Source: CAZLYK01 sp964563495
Lineage (GTDB): Bacteria > Acidobacteriota > Blastocatellia > RBC074
NCBI GenBank assembly: GCA_964563495.1
Contig: CAZLYK010000008.1
Location: forward strand, 5,703 to 69,702
Direction: 5' to 3'
DNA: 64,000 nt
Below the pieces are notes generated by a model that was not told the DNA's origin, did not search any database, and saw nothing but the letters and a program-made list of their open reading frames with translations. Below, in pieces: positions 9,027-17,726 of this stretch. How positions within the stretch are numbered: position 1 is the first letter of the stretch; every line of letters starts with the position of its first letter. Both the position numbers and the translations under genes were made by a program.

Positions 9027-10607
9027 ATGAAACTACACGGAAAAAACATAATCGCGGGGGAGTTCGTCCCCGGCTCGGGTCAAAAATTCAGGGGCTTTGC
9101 TCCGGCGCAAGGGATTGAGATCTCACCCGAGTTTGAAGAAGCGACGCGGGGATTGATCGACCAATCGATCGAAACCGCCGAGGGGTCTTTCGCCGAATAC
9201 CGGCTGCGATCAGGGTCTGAGCGGGCCTCATTTTTAGAAGCCATTGGCGAAGAGATTATCTCGCTCGGAGAAGGATTGATCGAGCGCGCCCACCTCGAAA
9301 CCGCGCTCCCGATAGATCGGTTAACCGGTGAGCGCGCAAGGACGGTCAATCAATTGCGGATGTTTGCCGATCTGATTCGCGAGGGGTCCTGGGTCGAGGC
9401 GCGGATCGATCACGCTAGCCCCGAGCGGCAGCCGCTGCCGAAGCCGGACATTCGCCGCATGCTGATACCGGTGGGGACGGTGGTCGTCTTTGGCGCGAGT
9501 AATTTTCCATTCGCCTTTTCAGTCGCCGGAGGCGATACGGCTTCGGCGCTGGCAGCCGGCTGCCCGGTCGTGGTCAAAGCTCATCCGGCGCATCCCGGAA
9601 CGTCCGAACTGATTGCCCATGCGGTTGGAAAAGCGATCGAGCGCGCGAAGATGCCCGCCGGCATCTTCTCAATGGTCCACGGCGTCGGTCACGAAGTCGG
9701 GCTTTCCCTGGTCAGGCATCCGCTGACCAGAGCCGTTGGGTTCACCGGCTCACTGCGCGGCGGTCGCGCCCTCTCCGACGCCGCGGCTCAACGTCCCGAC
9801 CCGATTCCGGTCTATGCGGAGATGGGCAGCGTCAATCCGGTGTTTTTACTGCCCGGCGCCTTGCGCGAACGGGCGGAAAAGCTCGCCGAAGGGCTGAAAC
9901 AATCGGTCATCCTGGGGGTCGGTCAATTCTGCACCAACCCCGGCCTGGCCGTCGCCCTGCGCGACGACGACCTCAAACAGTTCGTCGACAAACTGTCTGA
10001 GCTGATCGCCGCGACTCCGACGGGAACCATGCTCTATCCGGCTATTTTGCGGGCTTACGAGAAGGGCGTCGTGGATTTGGGCGAGATCGCCGGCGTAACC
10101 AAAATCCAATCGAACCACACCGCCGACCTGAGTCGAAGCGAGGCGCGCCCGGCGATGTTCCACACCGATGCCCAGACTTTCCTCAATCACCCCGAACTGA
10201 GCGAAGAGGTCTTCGGTCCTTCAACCGTGATCGTCGATTGCGGGTCGCGCGAAGAGATGGAGGGTATCGCACGCAGTCTGGGGGGCCACCTGACCGCCAC
10301 GATCCACGGAACCGATCAGGACCTGGCCGAGTTCAAATCGCTGGTCCACATTCTTGAGAACAAAGTCGGTCGCCTGCTCTTTAACGGATTCCCGACAGGT
10401 GTCGAGGTCTGCCCGTCGATGCATCACGGCGGCCCATACCCGGCGACCACGGACTCCCGCTCGACATCGGTCGGGACAGCCGCCATCCAGCGCTTTGTCC
10501 GCCCGATCTGTTACCAGAATTTCCCGCAGACCCTGCTCCCGCCCGAATTACACGACGACAACCCGCTTCACATCTGGAGGCTGGTCGACAACCAGTTTAA
10601 GAAATAG
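9027..10607 (+). CDS. aldehyde dehydrogenase, 2,5-dioxovalerate (alpha-ketoglutaric semialdehyde) type
   Basis: A 526-residue NAD(P)-dependent aldehyde dehydrogenase. It begins MKLHGKNIIAGEFVPGSG, and the Rossmann region (GTVVVFGASNFPFAFSVAGGDTASALAAGCPVV...KAHPAHPGTS), the catalytic Cys in GQFCTNPG and the Glu region YAEMGSVNPVF are all intact. Sequence style and length match the KGSADH group that oxidises 2,5-dioxopentanoate to 2-oxoglutarate, the last step of the Weimberg-type pentose, galactarate and hydroxyproline routes. The neighbour encoding an FAH-type dehydratase supports the pentose route. It starts 20 bp after that gene, so an operon is likely. The stop TAG (10605-10607) is the TAG inside AATAGAC of the adjoining repeat. 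Cytoplasmic. Confidence 0.88.
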   Translation: MKLHGKNIIAGEFVPGSGQKFRGFAPAQGIEISPEFEEATRGLIDQSIETAEGSFAEYRLRSGSERASFLEAIGEEIISLGEGLIERAHLETALPIDRLTGERARTVNQLRMFADLIREGSWVEARIDHASPERQPLPKPDIRRMLIPVGTVVVFGASNFPFAFSVAGGDTASALAAGCPVVVKAHPAHPGTSELIAHAVGKAIERAKMPAGIFSMVHGVGHEVGLSLVRHPLTRAVGFTGSLRGGRALSDAAAQRPDPIPVYAEMGSVNPVFLLPGALRERAEKLAEGLKQSVILGVGQFCTNPGLAVALRDDDLKQFVDKLSELIAATPTGTMLYPAILRAYEKGVVDLGEIAGVTKIQSNHTADLSRSEARPAMFHTDAQTFLNHPELSEEVFGPSTVIVDCGSREEMEGIARSLGGHLTATIHGTDQDLAEFKSLVHILENKVGRLLFNGFPTGVEVCPSMHHGGPYPATTDSRSTSVGTAAIQRFVRPICYQNFPQTLLPPELHDDNPLHIWRLVDNQFKK

Positions 10608-10688
10608 ACAGGATTGACCGGATTTTTGCAGGATTTGACAAGACTCATCCTGTTTAATCCTGCAAAAATCCGGTCAATCCTGTCTATT
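10603..10688. repeat. palindromic repeat forming the shared end of two convergent genes
   Basis: The arms starting AATAGACAGGATTGACCGG and ending with its reverse complement pair closely around a short centre. The plus-strand aldehyde dehydrogenase ends on the TAG of the left arm and the minus-strand membrane protein ends on the TGA of the right arm. The hairpin is therefore a candidate bidirectional terminator. Confidence 0.95.
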
Positions 10689-11582
10689 TTCTTCCCCAGG
10701 AACGAATCGCCGGTAAAGGTTCAATTCGGCGGCATAGAAAGACAGCCGGGTCCAGATCCGTGAGGCGATGGCGAGTTGACCGGTGACTATCGCCAGTAAG
10801 ACCGCCACGCCGGTCGACTGATCGATCGAACTGCGGAGGAAGCTCAACCCGGCAAACAGCGCCAGCCCGATTATCGCGATCAAGAAATAAAGACCGCCGG
10901 CGGCAAAGATGCGCCGTCCGGCGAATCGCAGCGAGCCGAAAGTCTCGCGCCACATCTTACGGCTGTCATTGAGTACCGTCCTGATCCTCGCGTAATCGAA
11001 GACCATATTGACAAACCCGCAGAGCAGGATCAGGACGAGCAAAATCGCCCACTTACGGTAGACCGTCGCCTCGAAGGCGGTCGCGACATCCGTCGCCCGC
11101 TCGACCTGCCTGTTTAACAGGAAAAAGATGAGGCCGGCGAGGCCATAAAAGATCAACGAGATCAGCATGAGCCGGAAAAATCGCCAGAAGAAAGCGCCGC
11201 AGCCGGCCCAGAACCTGCGCATCGAAAAGCGACTATCGTCCGAGGCAAAGACTTCCAGAATCCCGCCGGCGAAGAAGGTATTGAGCAATAGATAGATCAG
11301 CCCCATCACCGCCAGCAGGACTATAAATTGCACCCCCGCCGACTCGATCGACGCCCCGGGAAACTGGTTATTGAAGAGGTCGGTAAACCAGTTGAGCTCA
11401 AGCTTATCGGCGAGCATCTTGTCCGCCGCCGGCGTCCCGTTAGTGGTCTGGATAATCAACAAAAAGAGGGGCGCGGCTACCGGCAATGTGACGAGAAGGT
11501 TAGCCACGAGCAGAAGCAGGATCATTTTCCAGTTTCGGCCGGCTCGCGTGATTCCGACGAATAATGATTTGAGCATGATCAT
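10674..11582 (-). CDS. multi-pass membrane protein of unknown function
   Basis: 302 residues with about six hydrophobic helices (for example MILLLLVANLLVTLPVAAPLFLLII, FIVLLAVMGLIYLLL, LMLISLIFYGLAGLIFFLL, WAILLVLILLCGFVNMVF). No family is recognised with certainty; the general layout resembles uncharacterised integral membrane proteins of the DUF4013/glycerophosphoryl-diester membrane-domain type. A GAGG 5 bases before the ATG supports the start. It begins 10 bp after the M1 peptidase stop, so the two are likely cotranscribed. The final residues NRQD and the TGA come from the palindromic repeat, so the native tail is not visible. Confidence 0.75.
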   Translation of the reverse strand: MIMLKSLFVGITRAGRNWKMILLLLVANLLVTLPVAAPLFLLIIQTTNGTPAADKMLADKLELNWFTDLFNNQFPGASIESAGVQFIVLLAVMGLIYLLLNTFFAGGILEVFASDDSRFSMRRFWAGCGAFFWRFFRLMLISLIFYGLAGLIFFLLNRQVERATDVATAFEATVYRKWAILLVLILLCGFVNMVFDYARIRTVLNDSRKMWRETFGSLRFAGRRIFAAGGLYFLIAIIGLALFAGLSFLRSSIDQSTGVAVLLAIVTGQLAIASRIWTRLSFYAAELNLYRRFVPGEENRQD

Positions 11583-11592
11583 TGAGCCTCGT

Positions 11593-13770
11593 TCACCCCA
11601 GGACTCCGAGTGATTGTAGGGCAGCCTGGACCCAGAACATCAATCCGGAAGACCAGCGTAGAGCGGCGACGGCCCCAGTCGACGGCGAGCTGCCGTTGTT
11701 GGTCAGATTGGCGTCGAGCAGGATTTTCTGATCCGGATCCAGTTGAGCGGTGAGAAGCTCCGATTCGGTCGTCAGTTTGATCTTCTTCCAGCGATCCCTG
11801 ATCGGCCAGGTATCGGTCCACTGTTTGCCGTCCTTACTGCTCTCGAATTTGTACTCGATCACGCCATCGCGCACGCCCGCCGGCCTGGCGGTGATCCGGC
11901 TGCCATCCTTGAAGCTGAGCAGCAGCTCGACCGGAAACCACGCCTCGCCGGCCCGCCTGATCATGACTTCAGTTTGAAATGGCCCGGCAGTTTTCTTCTT
12001 TTCATCATCCGCCTTGACTTCGGTCTTCCGGCCGTCTTGATCATAAATTCCGGCGACTTCGTCAAGGCTTTCGCTCTTCGCTTCTGCGATCTCGTAATCG
12101 AGAGTCGCGGTGCCTTTGACAAATTGATCGAAGAACCAGCCGAAGTCCTGTCCGGTGACGGCGTTGACCGTCTCGAAGAAATCCTCTGAGGTCGGGTGTC
12201 GATAACGCCATTTCTCATGGTATTCACGCATGACGCGCGCCATCAGATCTCCGCCCAGGTATCGTTCGAGCGTGTTTAAGACCAGGCCGGTCCGCGGATA
12301 CGAATTGAGACCGTAGCTGGTTGAGTCGAAATATTTCCAGCTCGGTGTCGGGATCGGATCATTGAATTTTCCACGCAGGGTAAACACCCTGTCCTCATAT
12401 GGGTGCTGAGCTTCGAGCGGAAGGTAGAACAATGGCGTCCCGGCGATCCTGACCGGGAAGACATTCGCGCCGTAGGCCTTGTTGACAACCTTGGAAGTTG
12501 AATAGGTATTGAAGCCCTCGTCCATCCACGACTCTTCGAACTCATTGTTCGCGACCAGCCCATACCAGTATTGATGACCGTATTCGTGAATGATCACCTC
12601 TTCCGGGTTCTGGTCACGGGCGAGCCACCAGGGTGTCCCGGCAGTGATAAAGGTCGGGTATTCCATGCCTCCCGCCCCTTCCCCATTGAAGGGCGGGTCG
12701 ACAACGGTCAATGTCGGATAAGGATATTTGCCGTACCACAACCCGAAATATTTGATCGCATTGAATGCGGCCGCGAAATGCCGATCGATCTGGCCTCGAT
12801 GTTCCGGGTGGATGAGCAGAGTGACTGAAACGTCATTGAGCCGAATCCGGTCGACCGGCAGATTCAAGCGCCTGGACCAGTCCTCGATCTCGGCCGGCTT
12901 GACCTGCTCATCGGCCTTGAACGCCCGCGTCACTTTGAGATAGGTCGAATCGACCGTCCAGGCGAAATCGTGAACGTTCTCCTGATAAAAGTTATAGGTC
13001 AGTGATCCGTCCTGATTGACCTTTTCGGATTTGAGGACTCCGGTCGCTCCGATCTTATCCTTGTAGATGGAAGGGACGGTAAGGTTGACATCGAAGACGC
13101 CGAAATCGGCGTAGAACTCGCTGTTTGCGTGAAACTGGTGGCAATTCCACCCGGGCTGCTCGCGCCGGCGTTCACCTTTGGCTTCCCAGACGCCGAGCTT
13201 GGGAAACCACTGGGCGACCAGTGCGAACTGCCCCCAGTAGCCGGTGCGCGCGTAAACGCGCGGCAACCGTGCCGTAAAACTGAGCTCGAGCGTAATCTTC
13301 TCTCCCGGCCTGACCGGCCTGCTCAGCGGAACGCGGATCACCGTCTGATCATCGGGATTGCCGTCATCGGGATGGATGAATTCGATCTTCCTGGTCAGGT
13401 CCTCTCCGCCGGAGAGACTGATCTGCCTGAGCTGATTGATATCGATCCATCCCCATTGACCCGGCTCGAATCGATCGCCACGCAACTGCCCGCCGGATTC
13501 CTTGAAGAAGGTGCTCTTCTCGTTCTTAAAAGCGTTGAGATAAAGATGAAATTGCAGATCACTGATCGTGTCGGTTGAATCGTTGAGCCAGACGACTTGC
13601 TCACGCCCTTCGAGATTGGTCGGATGCTGTTGCTCATCGAGCTTGAGCTGGGCGTCGATCCGGTACCAGACCAGGGGCTGCGGCGTGTTCTCGGCCGAGA
13701 CCGGCTGCGCCGGAATGACGAAGCTTGCGGCCACAACCAACATCACAACAACTGCTCGTTTCATAATCAT
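11593..13770 (-). CDS. M1 family zinc metallopeptidase (aminopeptidase), exported
   Basis: A 725-residue secreted peptidase with a signal peptide (VVVMLVVAASFVIPAQPVSA). The zinc site HEYGHQYWYGL followed by NEFEESWMDEGFN gives the HExxH-x18-E pattern of clan MA(E), and GAGGMEYPTF stands for the GxMEN substrate-binding loop. M1 enzymes remove N-terminal residues from peptides; a periplasmic peptide-scavenging role is inferred. The C-terminus ends in a hydrophobic stretch (LMFWVQAALQSLGVLG) that could anchor it. The translation start is notable: AGGATTAAAC before the first ATG belongs to a palindromic-repeat arm, so the repeat supplies the ribosome-binding site. A second ATG two codons downstream is possible. 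Confidence 0.9.
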   Translation of the reverse strand: MIMKRAVVVMLVVAASFVIPAQPVSAENTPQPLVWYRIDAQLKLDEQQHPTNLEGREQVVWLNDSTDTISDLQFHLYLNAFKNEKSTFFKESGGQLRGDRFEPGQWGWIDINQLRQISLSGGEDLTRKIEFIHPDDGNPDDQTVIRVPLSRPVRPGEKITLELSFTARLPRVYARTGYWGQFALVAQWFPKLGVWEAKGERRREQPGWNCHQFHANSEFYADFGVFDVNLTVPSIYKDKIGATGVLKSEKVNQDGSLTYNFYQENVHDFAWTVDSTYLKVTRAFKADEQVKPAEIEDWSRRLNLPVDRIRLNDVSVTLLIHPEHRGQIDRHFAAAFNAIKYFGLWYGKYPYPTLTVVDPPFNGEGAGGMEYPTFITAGTPWWLARDQNPEEVIIHEYGHQYWYGLVANNEFEESWMDEGFNTYSTSKVVNKAYGANVFPVRIAGTPLFYLPLEAQHPYEDRVFTLRGKFNDPIPTPSWKYFDSTSYGLNSYPRTGLVLNTLERYLGGDLMARVMREYHEKWRYRHPTSEDFFETVNAVTGQDFGWFFDQFVKGTATLDYEIAEAKSESLDEVAGIYDQDGRKTEVKADDEKKKTAGPFQTEVMIRRAGEAWFPVELLLSFKDGSRITARPAGVRDGVIEYKFESSKDGKQWTDTWPIRDRWKKIKLTTESELLTAQLDPDQKILLDANLTNNGSSPSTGAVAALRWSSGLMFWVQAALQSLGVLG

Positions 13771-13807
13771 GTTTAATCCTGAAAAAATCCTGTCGATCCT
13801 GTCTATT
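13768..13807. repeat. single arm of the palindromic repeat at a gene start
   Basis: The plus strand reads from GTTTAATCCTG to ATCCTGTCTATT. On the minus strand this gives AATAGACAGGATCGACAGG...CAGGATTAAAC directly before the M1 peptidase ATG, so the arm forms the 5' leader and ribosome-binding site. Confidence 0.85.
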
Positions 13808-13812
13808 CCTTC

Positions 13813-14967
13813 CTACCCGAAGCAATGCAACTTTCCATTCTGATCGCCGACGACGATTCTGCCGGCGGCAATCGCCGGTGAGGCCGAGACCGCTCCGCCC
13901 GCGTTAAACTCCCAAAGTTTCGTCCCCTTGACCAGATCGAGGACATAAAAGCGCCCGTCATTCGATCCGATGTAGACCCGGCCCCCGGCGACAGCCGGCG
14001 ATGATTCAACCCGCGCGCGGGTCGTAAAAGTCCAGATGGCTTTGCCGGTCGCGGCGTTCAAACAATGGACCAGCTTGTCGCGCCCGCCGAGGATCACCTT
14101 GCCGCCGGCAATCGCCGCGGATGAATAGAACGGGAATTGTCGCTGCGAATGTTGATAACGCCAGGCGACTTTCCTGGTCCGAAGATTGAGGGCGATCACC
14201 TCATTGCTGAAATTACCGAAGTAGGCCATTTGACCGGCGAAGGCCGGAGACGCCGCCGTATTCCCGCCGGCGGGCAGTTTGAGGACCTCTTTCCCGTCGG
14301 CGACACGGATCCCGTGAAAGATCTCATCGCAACCGGCGAAGTAGGCGATGCCGTCGACAACTGCGGGCGTTCCGTGGACGTAGTTCTCGGTTCTGAAACG
14401 CCACAAAGTCTTGCCGTCGCGGATCTGGAAACAATAAAGATAGCCGTCGTAGGAGCCGATCAGGACGCGCTCACCGACGATCACCGGAGACGACTTTATT
14501 TCTCCGCCGGTCTTATAACTCCAGACGCCTTTGCCGTCGCGTGAGTTGACGGCGTGAAAGACGCCGCCAAGATCGCCGATCAGGACCATGCCGCTGCCGA
14601 CTGCCGGTGAGGATTCCCCGATCGGCTCCTGGGCGGCGTATTTCCATTTCAACCTGCCGCTCGCCAGCTCGACGGCGAGCAGCTCGCCTTTGCCGGAACC
14701 GACATAGACGGTGCCCTCAACGATCGCCGGAGAAGATTCGATCACATCACCGGCTTCGTATGTCCACTGCAGCTTGAGATTCTCCGGCGGTTGCGATGAT
14801 GAAACGCCCGTCAGGTGATAGTCGGCGCGGAACTGCGGCCAGGCGTCGGCGCTCTGAGACGTGACCTTCGAGGCGACCGGGAAAAGCGCAAGCACAAATA
14901 CGAGTGAGATAAAAGACCAATGACCCGGCACGCAAGATTGTCTTTCAAATCGACCTTTGATGATCAT
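13813..14967 (-). CDS. PQQ-like beta-propeller repeat protein
   Basis: 384 residues from the ATG at 14967. That start is chosen because it overlaps the stop of the alcohol dehydrogenase gene in the form ATGA; a longer frame from 15036 would lie inside that gene. A signal peptide (WSFISLVFVLALFPVASKVTS) is followed by seven or so blades of the GxVYVGSxDGxLYAL / G-x-L-x-W type typical of BamB/PQQ-dehydrogenase-like propellers, such as VYVGSGKGELLAVELASGRLKWKY. No PQQ-binding active site can be claimed; the domain may be a scaffold or a sensor. Translational coupling to the dehydrogenase suggests they function together, which is an inference from the overlap only. Confidence 0.87.
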   Translation of the reverse strand: MIIKGRFERQSCVPGHWSFISLVFVLALFPVASKVTSQSADAWPQFRADYHLTGVSSSQPPENLKLQWTYEAGDVIESSPAIVEGTVYVGSGKGELLAVELASGRLKWKYAAQEPIGESSPAVGSGMVLIGDLGGVFHAVNSRDGKGVWSYKTGGEIKSSPVIVGERVLIGSYDGYLYCFQIRDGKTLWRFRTENYVHGTPAVVDGIAYFAGCDEIFHGIRVADGKEVLKLPAGGNTAASPAFAGQMAYFGNFSNEVIALNLRTRKVAWRYQHSQRQFPFYSSAAIAGGKVILGGRDKLVHCLNAATGKAIWTFTTRARVESSPAVAGGRVYIGSNDGRFYVLDLVKGTKLWEFNAGGAVSASPAIAAGRIVVGDQNGKLHCFG

Positions 14968-16118
14968 AATGCGCTGCTGTAGACCTCCATTGCTCCGGCT
15001 GCACTCCATTGGCGCGGGTTGAACCCTCCGGTCCATTGCCGGGCGGCTTCTTCAGATAAATTCTCGAGATCGGATTTTGAGACTCCTACCGAGGTCAGGT
15101 TTTCCGGCAGGCCGCCGGCCCGGCGCAACTGCTCCAACCGCGAAGCCAGCGCGTCTCCCGCATTTTTACCGTCGCACGAAAGACCCGCGATCATCGCCAG
15201 ATCGCGATATCGCTCACCGGCCGCCTCGTCATTCCACCTGACGACGTGAGGGAGCACGAGGGCCACAGCGACCCCGTGCGTCGTCCCGTGGTTGCTGGTC
15301 AGCGGATTCGCGCAGGCGTGCGCCGCGCCGAGCATTGAATTTTCGATCGCCAGCCCGGCGTAATACGAACCGAGCAACATCGCCCCGCGAGCCCTGATAT
15401 TCGCCGGATCGGTCAAGACCCTTTCGTAGTTGGCTTCGAGCAATCGCCACGCCTCGCGCGAGAAGGTTTCGGAGAGGGGGTTGCGTTTTGTCGTGACATA
15501 GGATTCAACCGCGTGCGAGATCGCGTCGTAACCGGTGATCGCGGTCAAAGACGCGGGCATGGTCACGGTCAGGCGTGGATCCAGGAGGACCAGGCGGAAA
15601 GCCGCCTGTCGATCGCCGCACGCCATCTTGATATGGGTCCGGGCATCGGAGATCAAGGCATAGCTTTGCGCATCGCTGCCGGTGCCGGCCGTTGTCGGGA
15701 TGCCGAACATCGGAAGCATATCTCGATCGGTCTTCTCGGATAATTTACCGTATCCCCAATAATCACGCATGGCCCCGCCGCCGGTCAGCACGAAGTTGAT
15801 CCCTTTGGCGCAATCAAGCGTGCTTCCGCCGCCGAGGGCGATAATCGAATCGATGCTCAGCCCCTCGGCCAGACGGCGGCCGGCTTCGACCATCTCGGTG
15901 TCGGGGTTCTCGCCGAAATCATGAAAAGTGAAAACCTTGATCCCCGCTCGCGCAAGCTGCCTCGAAGCCTCTGCCACATAACCGCAGGAGACCATCCCGC
16001 GATCGGCAACCAGAAAAACCCGGCGGAAATGACGCCCCAGCGCAAGCTCGCCCACCCTCTCAAACGAGCCGGACCCAAAAATGACTTGAGTCCGGCCGTT
16101 AAAATCAAATTCGTACAT
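14964..16118 (-). CDS. iron-containing alcohol dehydrogenase
   Basis: A 384-residue type III alcohol dehydrogenase, normal length for the family. It shows the NAD(P) motif ALGGGSTLDCAKG, the metal-site region GYDAISHAVESYV, and the C-terminal histidines in GAAHACANPL and HGTTHGVAVALVLPHV, the usual Fe(II) or Zn ligands. It would interconvert an alcohol and aldehyde in the cytoplasm; the substrate is open. The ATG has no clear ribosome-binding site, and a repeat arm lies close upstream. The stop codon overlaps the start of the following beta-propeller gene (ATGA), an arrangement that suggests coupled translation, although the partner is exported. Confidence 0.9.
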   Translation of the reverse strand: MYEFDFNGRTQVIFGSGSFERVGELALGRHFRRVFLVADRGMVSCGYVAEASRQLARAGIKVFTFHDFGENPDTEMVEAGRRLAEGLSIDSIIALGGGSTLDCAKGINFVLTGGGAMRDYWGYGKLSEKTDRDMLPMFGIPTTAGTGSDAQSYALISDARTHIKMACGDRQAAFRLVLLDPRLTVTMPASLTAITGYDAISHAVESYVTTKRNPLSETFSREAWRLLEANYERVLTDPANIRARGAMLLGSYYAGLAIENSMLGAAHACANPLTSNHGTTHGVAVALVLPHVVRWNDEAAGERYRDLAMIAGLSCDGKNAGDALASRLEQLRRAGGLPENLTSVGVSKSDLENLSEEAARQWTGGFNPRQWSAAGAMEVYSSAL

Positions 16119-16129
16119 GCGTGTTCAGA

Positions 16130-16234
16130 AATAGATAGGCTTGACATGATTTTCACAGGATTAAACAAGACTGAAGACAAGCTGTTAAAACAATCTTGTT
16201 TAATCCTGTGAAAATCTTGTCAATCCTGTCTATT
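16130..16234. repeat. palindromic intergenic repeat
   Basis: The left arm starts AATAGATAGGCTTGACATG and the right arm ends GTCAATCCTGTCTATT; pairing is good but imperfect. It lies between the alcohol dehydrogenase start and the end of the upstream propeller gene, whose stop codon TGA it provides. Confidence 0.9.
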
Positions 16235-17704
16235 AGCGGCTTGCGGAGTCGCGCCCGCGTGGAGCGAGTAGAGCTGATTGCGGTTCATGATGAAGAGCGC
16301 GCCGTTGGCCGGGACCGGGCTGGAATAGACCGAGCTTCCCATATTTATCTCGCCGATTAATTTCTTTTCGCGGCCGGCCTGGAGGATGGCCACATCACCG
16401 TCTTCATCCCCCAGATAGACCTTGCCGTCAGCCACCAGCGGCGAGCCCCAGACGGCGGCGAACATGTCGTGTTGCCACAGTTCCTTGCCGGTCCTCGCGT
16501 CCAGGCAATGGAGGAACCCGCTGAAATCGGCGTAATAGAGCAGCCCATCGTGTAATGCGCCGGTCGAAATTGAGCGACGGATCTTATCGAAATGCCAGAT
16601 CAGGCCGTCTTTCGTCAGGTCGCCGCGCTTGGTCGCATCGATGCAATAAAGATGTCCGACGCCTTCCCCGTGCTCGGGGTCCTGACCATTGGCGAGATAG
16701 ATCTTGTTTTCAAAGATAACCGGAGTGCTGATGATCTCGTTGCGGGTCTTGGGCCAGACCGAATCTTTTGGATTGGTGTCGAACTCCCACAGTTTCTTGC
16801 CGGTCAGCGCCTCATAGCCGCGGACCCATCCGTCGCCTTCGCCGACCACCACCTGCAGGACATCGCCGACCTTGCCCACCGCGGGAGATGACCACTGCCC
16901 GTGCAGGATCCGATCCTCGACGTTGTTGACCTCCCAGACCAGCTTGCCCGTCTGCTTGTTGATCGCGATCATCGAGGGCGCCTTGGGTGAAGGGATGTTG
17001 ACGTGGCTTTCATCCTGGCCGTTTGAAGTGCCGATGTAGACCAGCTCGCCGTAAATCACCGGCGAGCTATTGGCCAGGTTATGCGGATGCGAGCCGACCT
17101 CCTCGATCATATCGAACTTCCAGACGATGTCTCCGTCCTTTTTGGAGGTGAACTTCTCGTCCTTGTACGGGCCGTCATTCTCGTCGTCGTAGAAACCCTT
17201 GAGGTCCGCGCAGATCAGCTCGGCGCGGTTCGAGACATAATAAGCCCTCTCGCCATCAATCGCCGCCGAAGAGGCGATGCCCTGATATGGCCAATCATTG
17301 ACCCGCCCGGCAGCCAGCTTCTCGTGCGTCAGTTGCCACATGAATTCGCCATCCGATTCGCGAAACGCCATGACCACGCCACGGTCTCCGCCCTGTTTCG
17401 GATCGCGCAGACCCTCATTGTTCGTTCCGACCAGAACCATGCCGCCGCCGACCGAAGGGTTGCCGTAACTTTGCGACCCGAGCGAGGCGACCCATTTGAC
17501 GTTGGTCTTTTTATTAATGTCCCACGATGTCGGCAGGCCCTTCATACTCGAGACCATGTTGCGATCCGGAGAGCCTCCCCACATCGGCCAATCGCCACCG
17601 CCGGAGTCCGAGGCAATAGATACCGAGGCCGGCCGCCAGGCCAGCAACCCCAGCGACAGGGAGATCGATAAGAATATGGACGTACGTATCAAGACTGATC
17701 TCAT
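16220..17704 (-). CDS. PQQ-like beta-propeller protein, exported
   Basis: 494 residues with a signal peptide (IRTSIFLSISLSLGLLAWRPASVSIA) and repeated propeller blades such as MIAINKQTGKLVWEV, LYCIDATKRGDL, LHCLDARTGKELWQH and VYLGDEDGDVAIL. Relatives are common in Acidobacteria and Planctomycetes as outer-wall PQQ-like WD-type proteins of unknown role. AGAGG before the ATG supports the start. It follows the larger propeller gene (stop at 17727) by 22 bp on the same strand, so the pair is probably one operon. The last four residues (NRQD) and the TGA are encoded by the palindromic repeat. Confidence 0.87.
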   Translation of the reverse strand: MRSVLIRTSIFLSISLSLGLLAWRPASVSIASDSGGGDWPMWGGSPDRNMVSSMKGLPTSWDINKKTNVKWVASLGSQSYGNPSVGGGMVLVGTNNEGLRDPKQGGDRGVVMAFRESDGEFMWQLTHEKLAAGRVNDWPYQGIASSAAIDGERAYYVSNRAELICADLKGFYDDENDGPYKDEKFTSKKDGDIVWKFDMIEEVGSHPHNLANSSPVIYGELVYIGTSNGQDESHVNIPSPKAPSMIAINKQTGKLVWEVNNVEDRILHGQWSSPAVGKVGDVLQVVVGEGDGWVRGYEALTGKKLWEFDTNPKDSVWPKTRNEIISTPVIFENKIYLANGQDPEHGEGVGHLYCIDATKRGDLTKDGLIWHFDKIRRSISTGALHDGLLYYADFSGFLHCLDARTGKELWQHDMFAAVWGSPLVADGKVYLGDEDGDVAILQAGREKKLIGEINMGSSVYSSPVPANGALFIMNRNQLYSLHAGATPQAANRQD

Positions 17705-17726
17705 AAAATCCTCTCTTCGGTTACTT

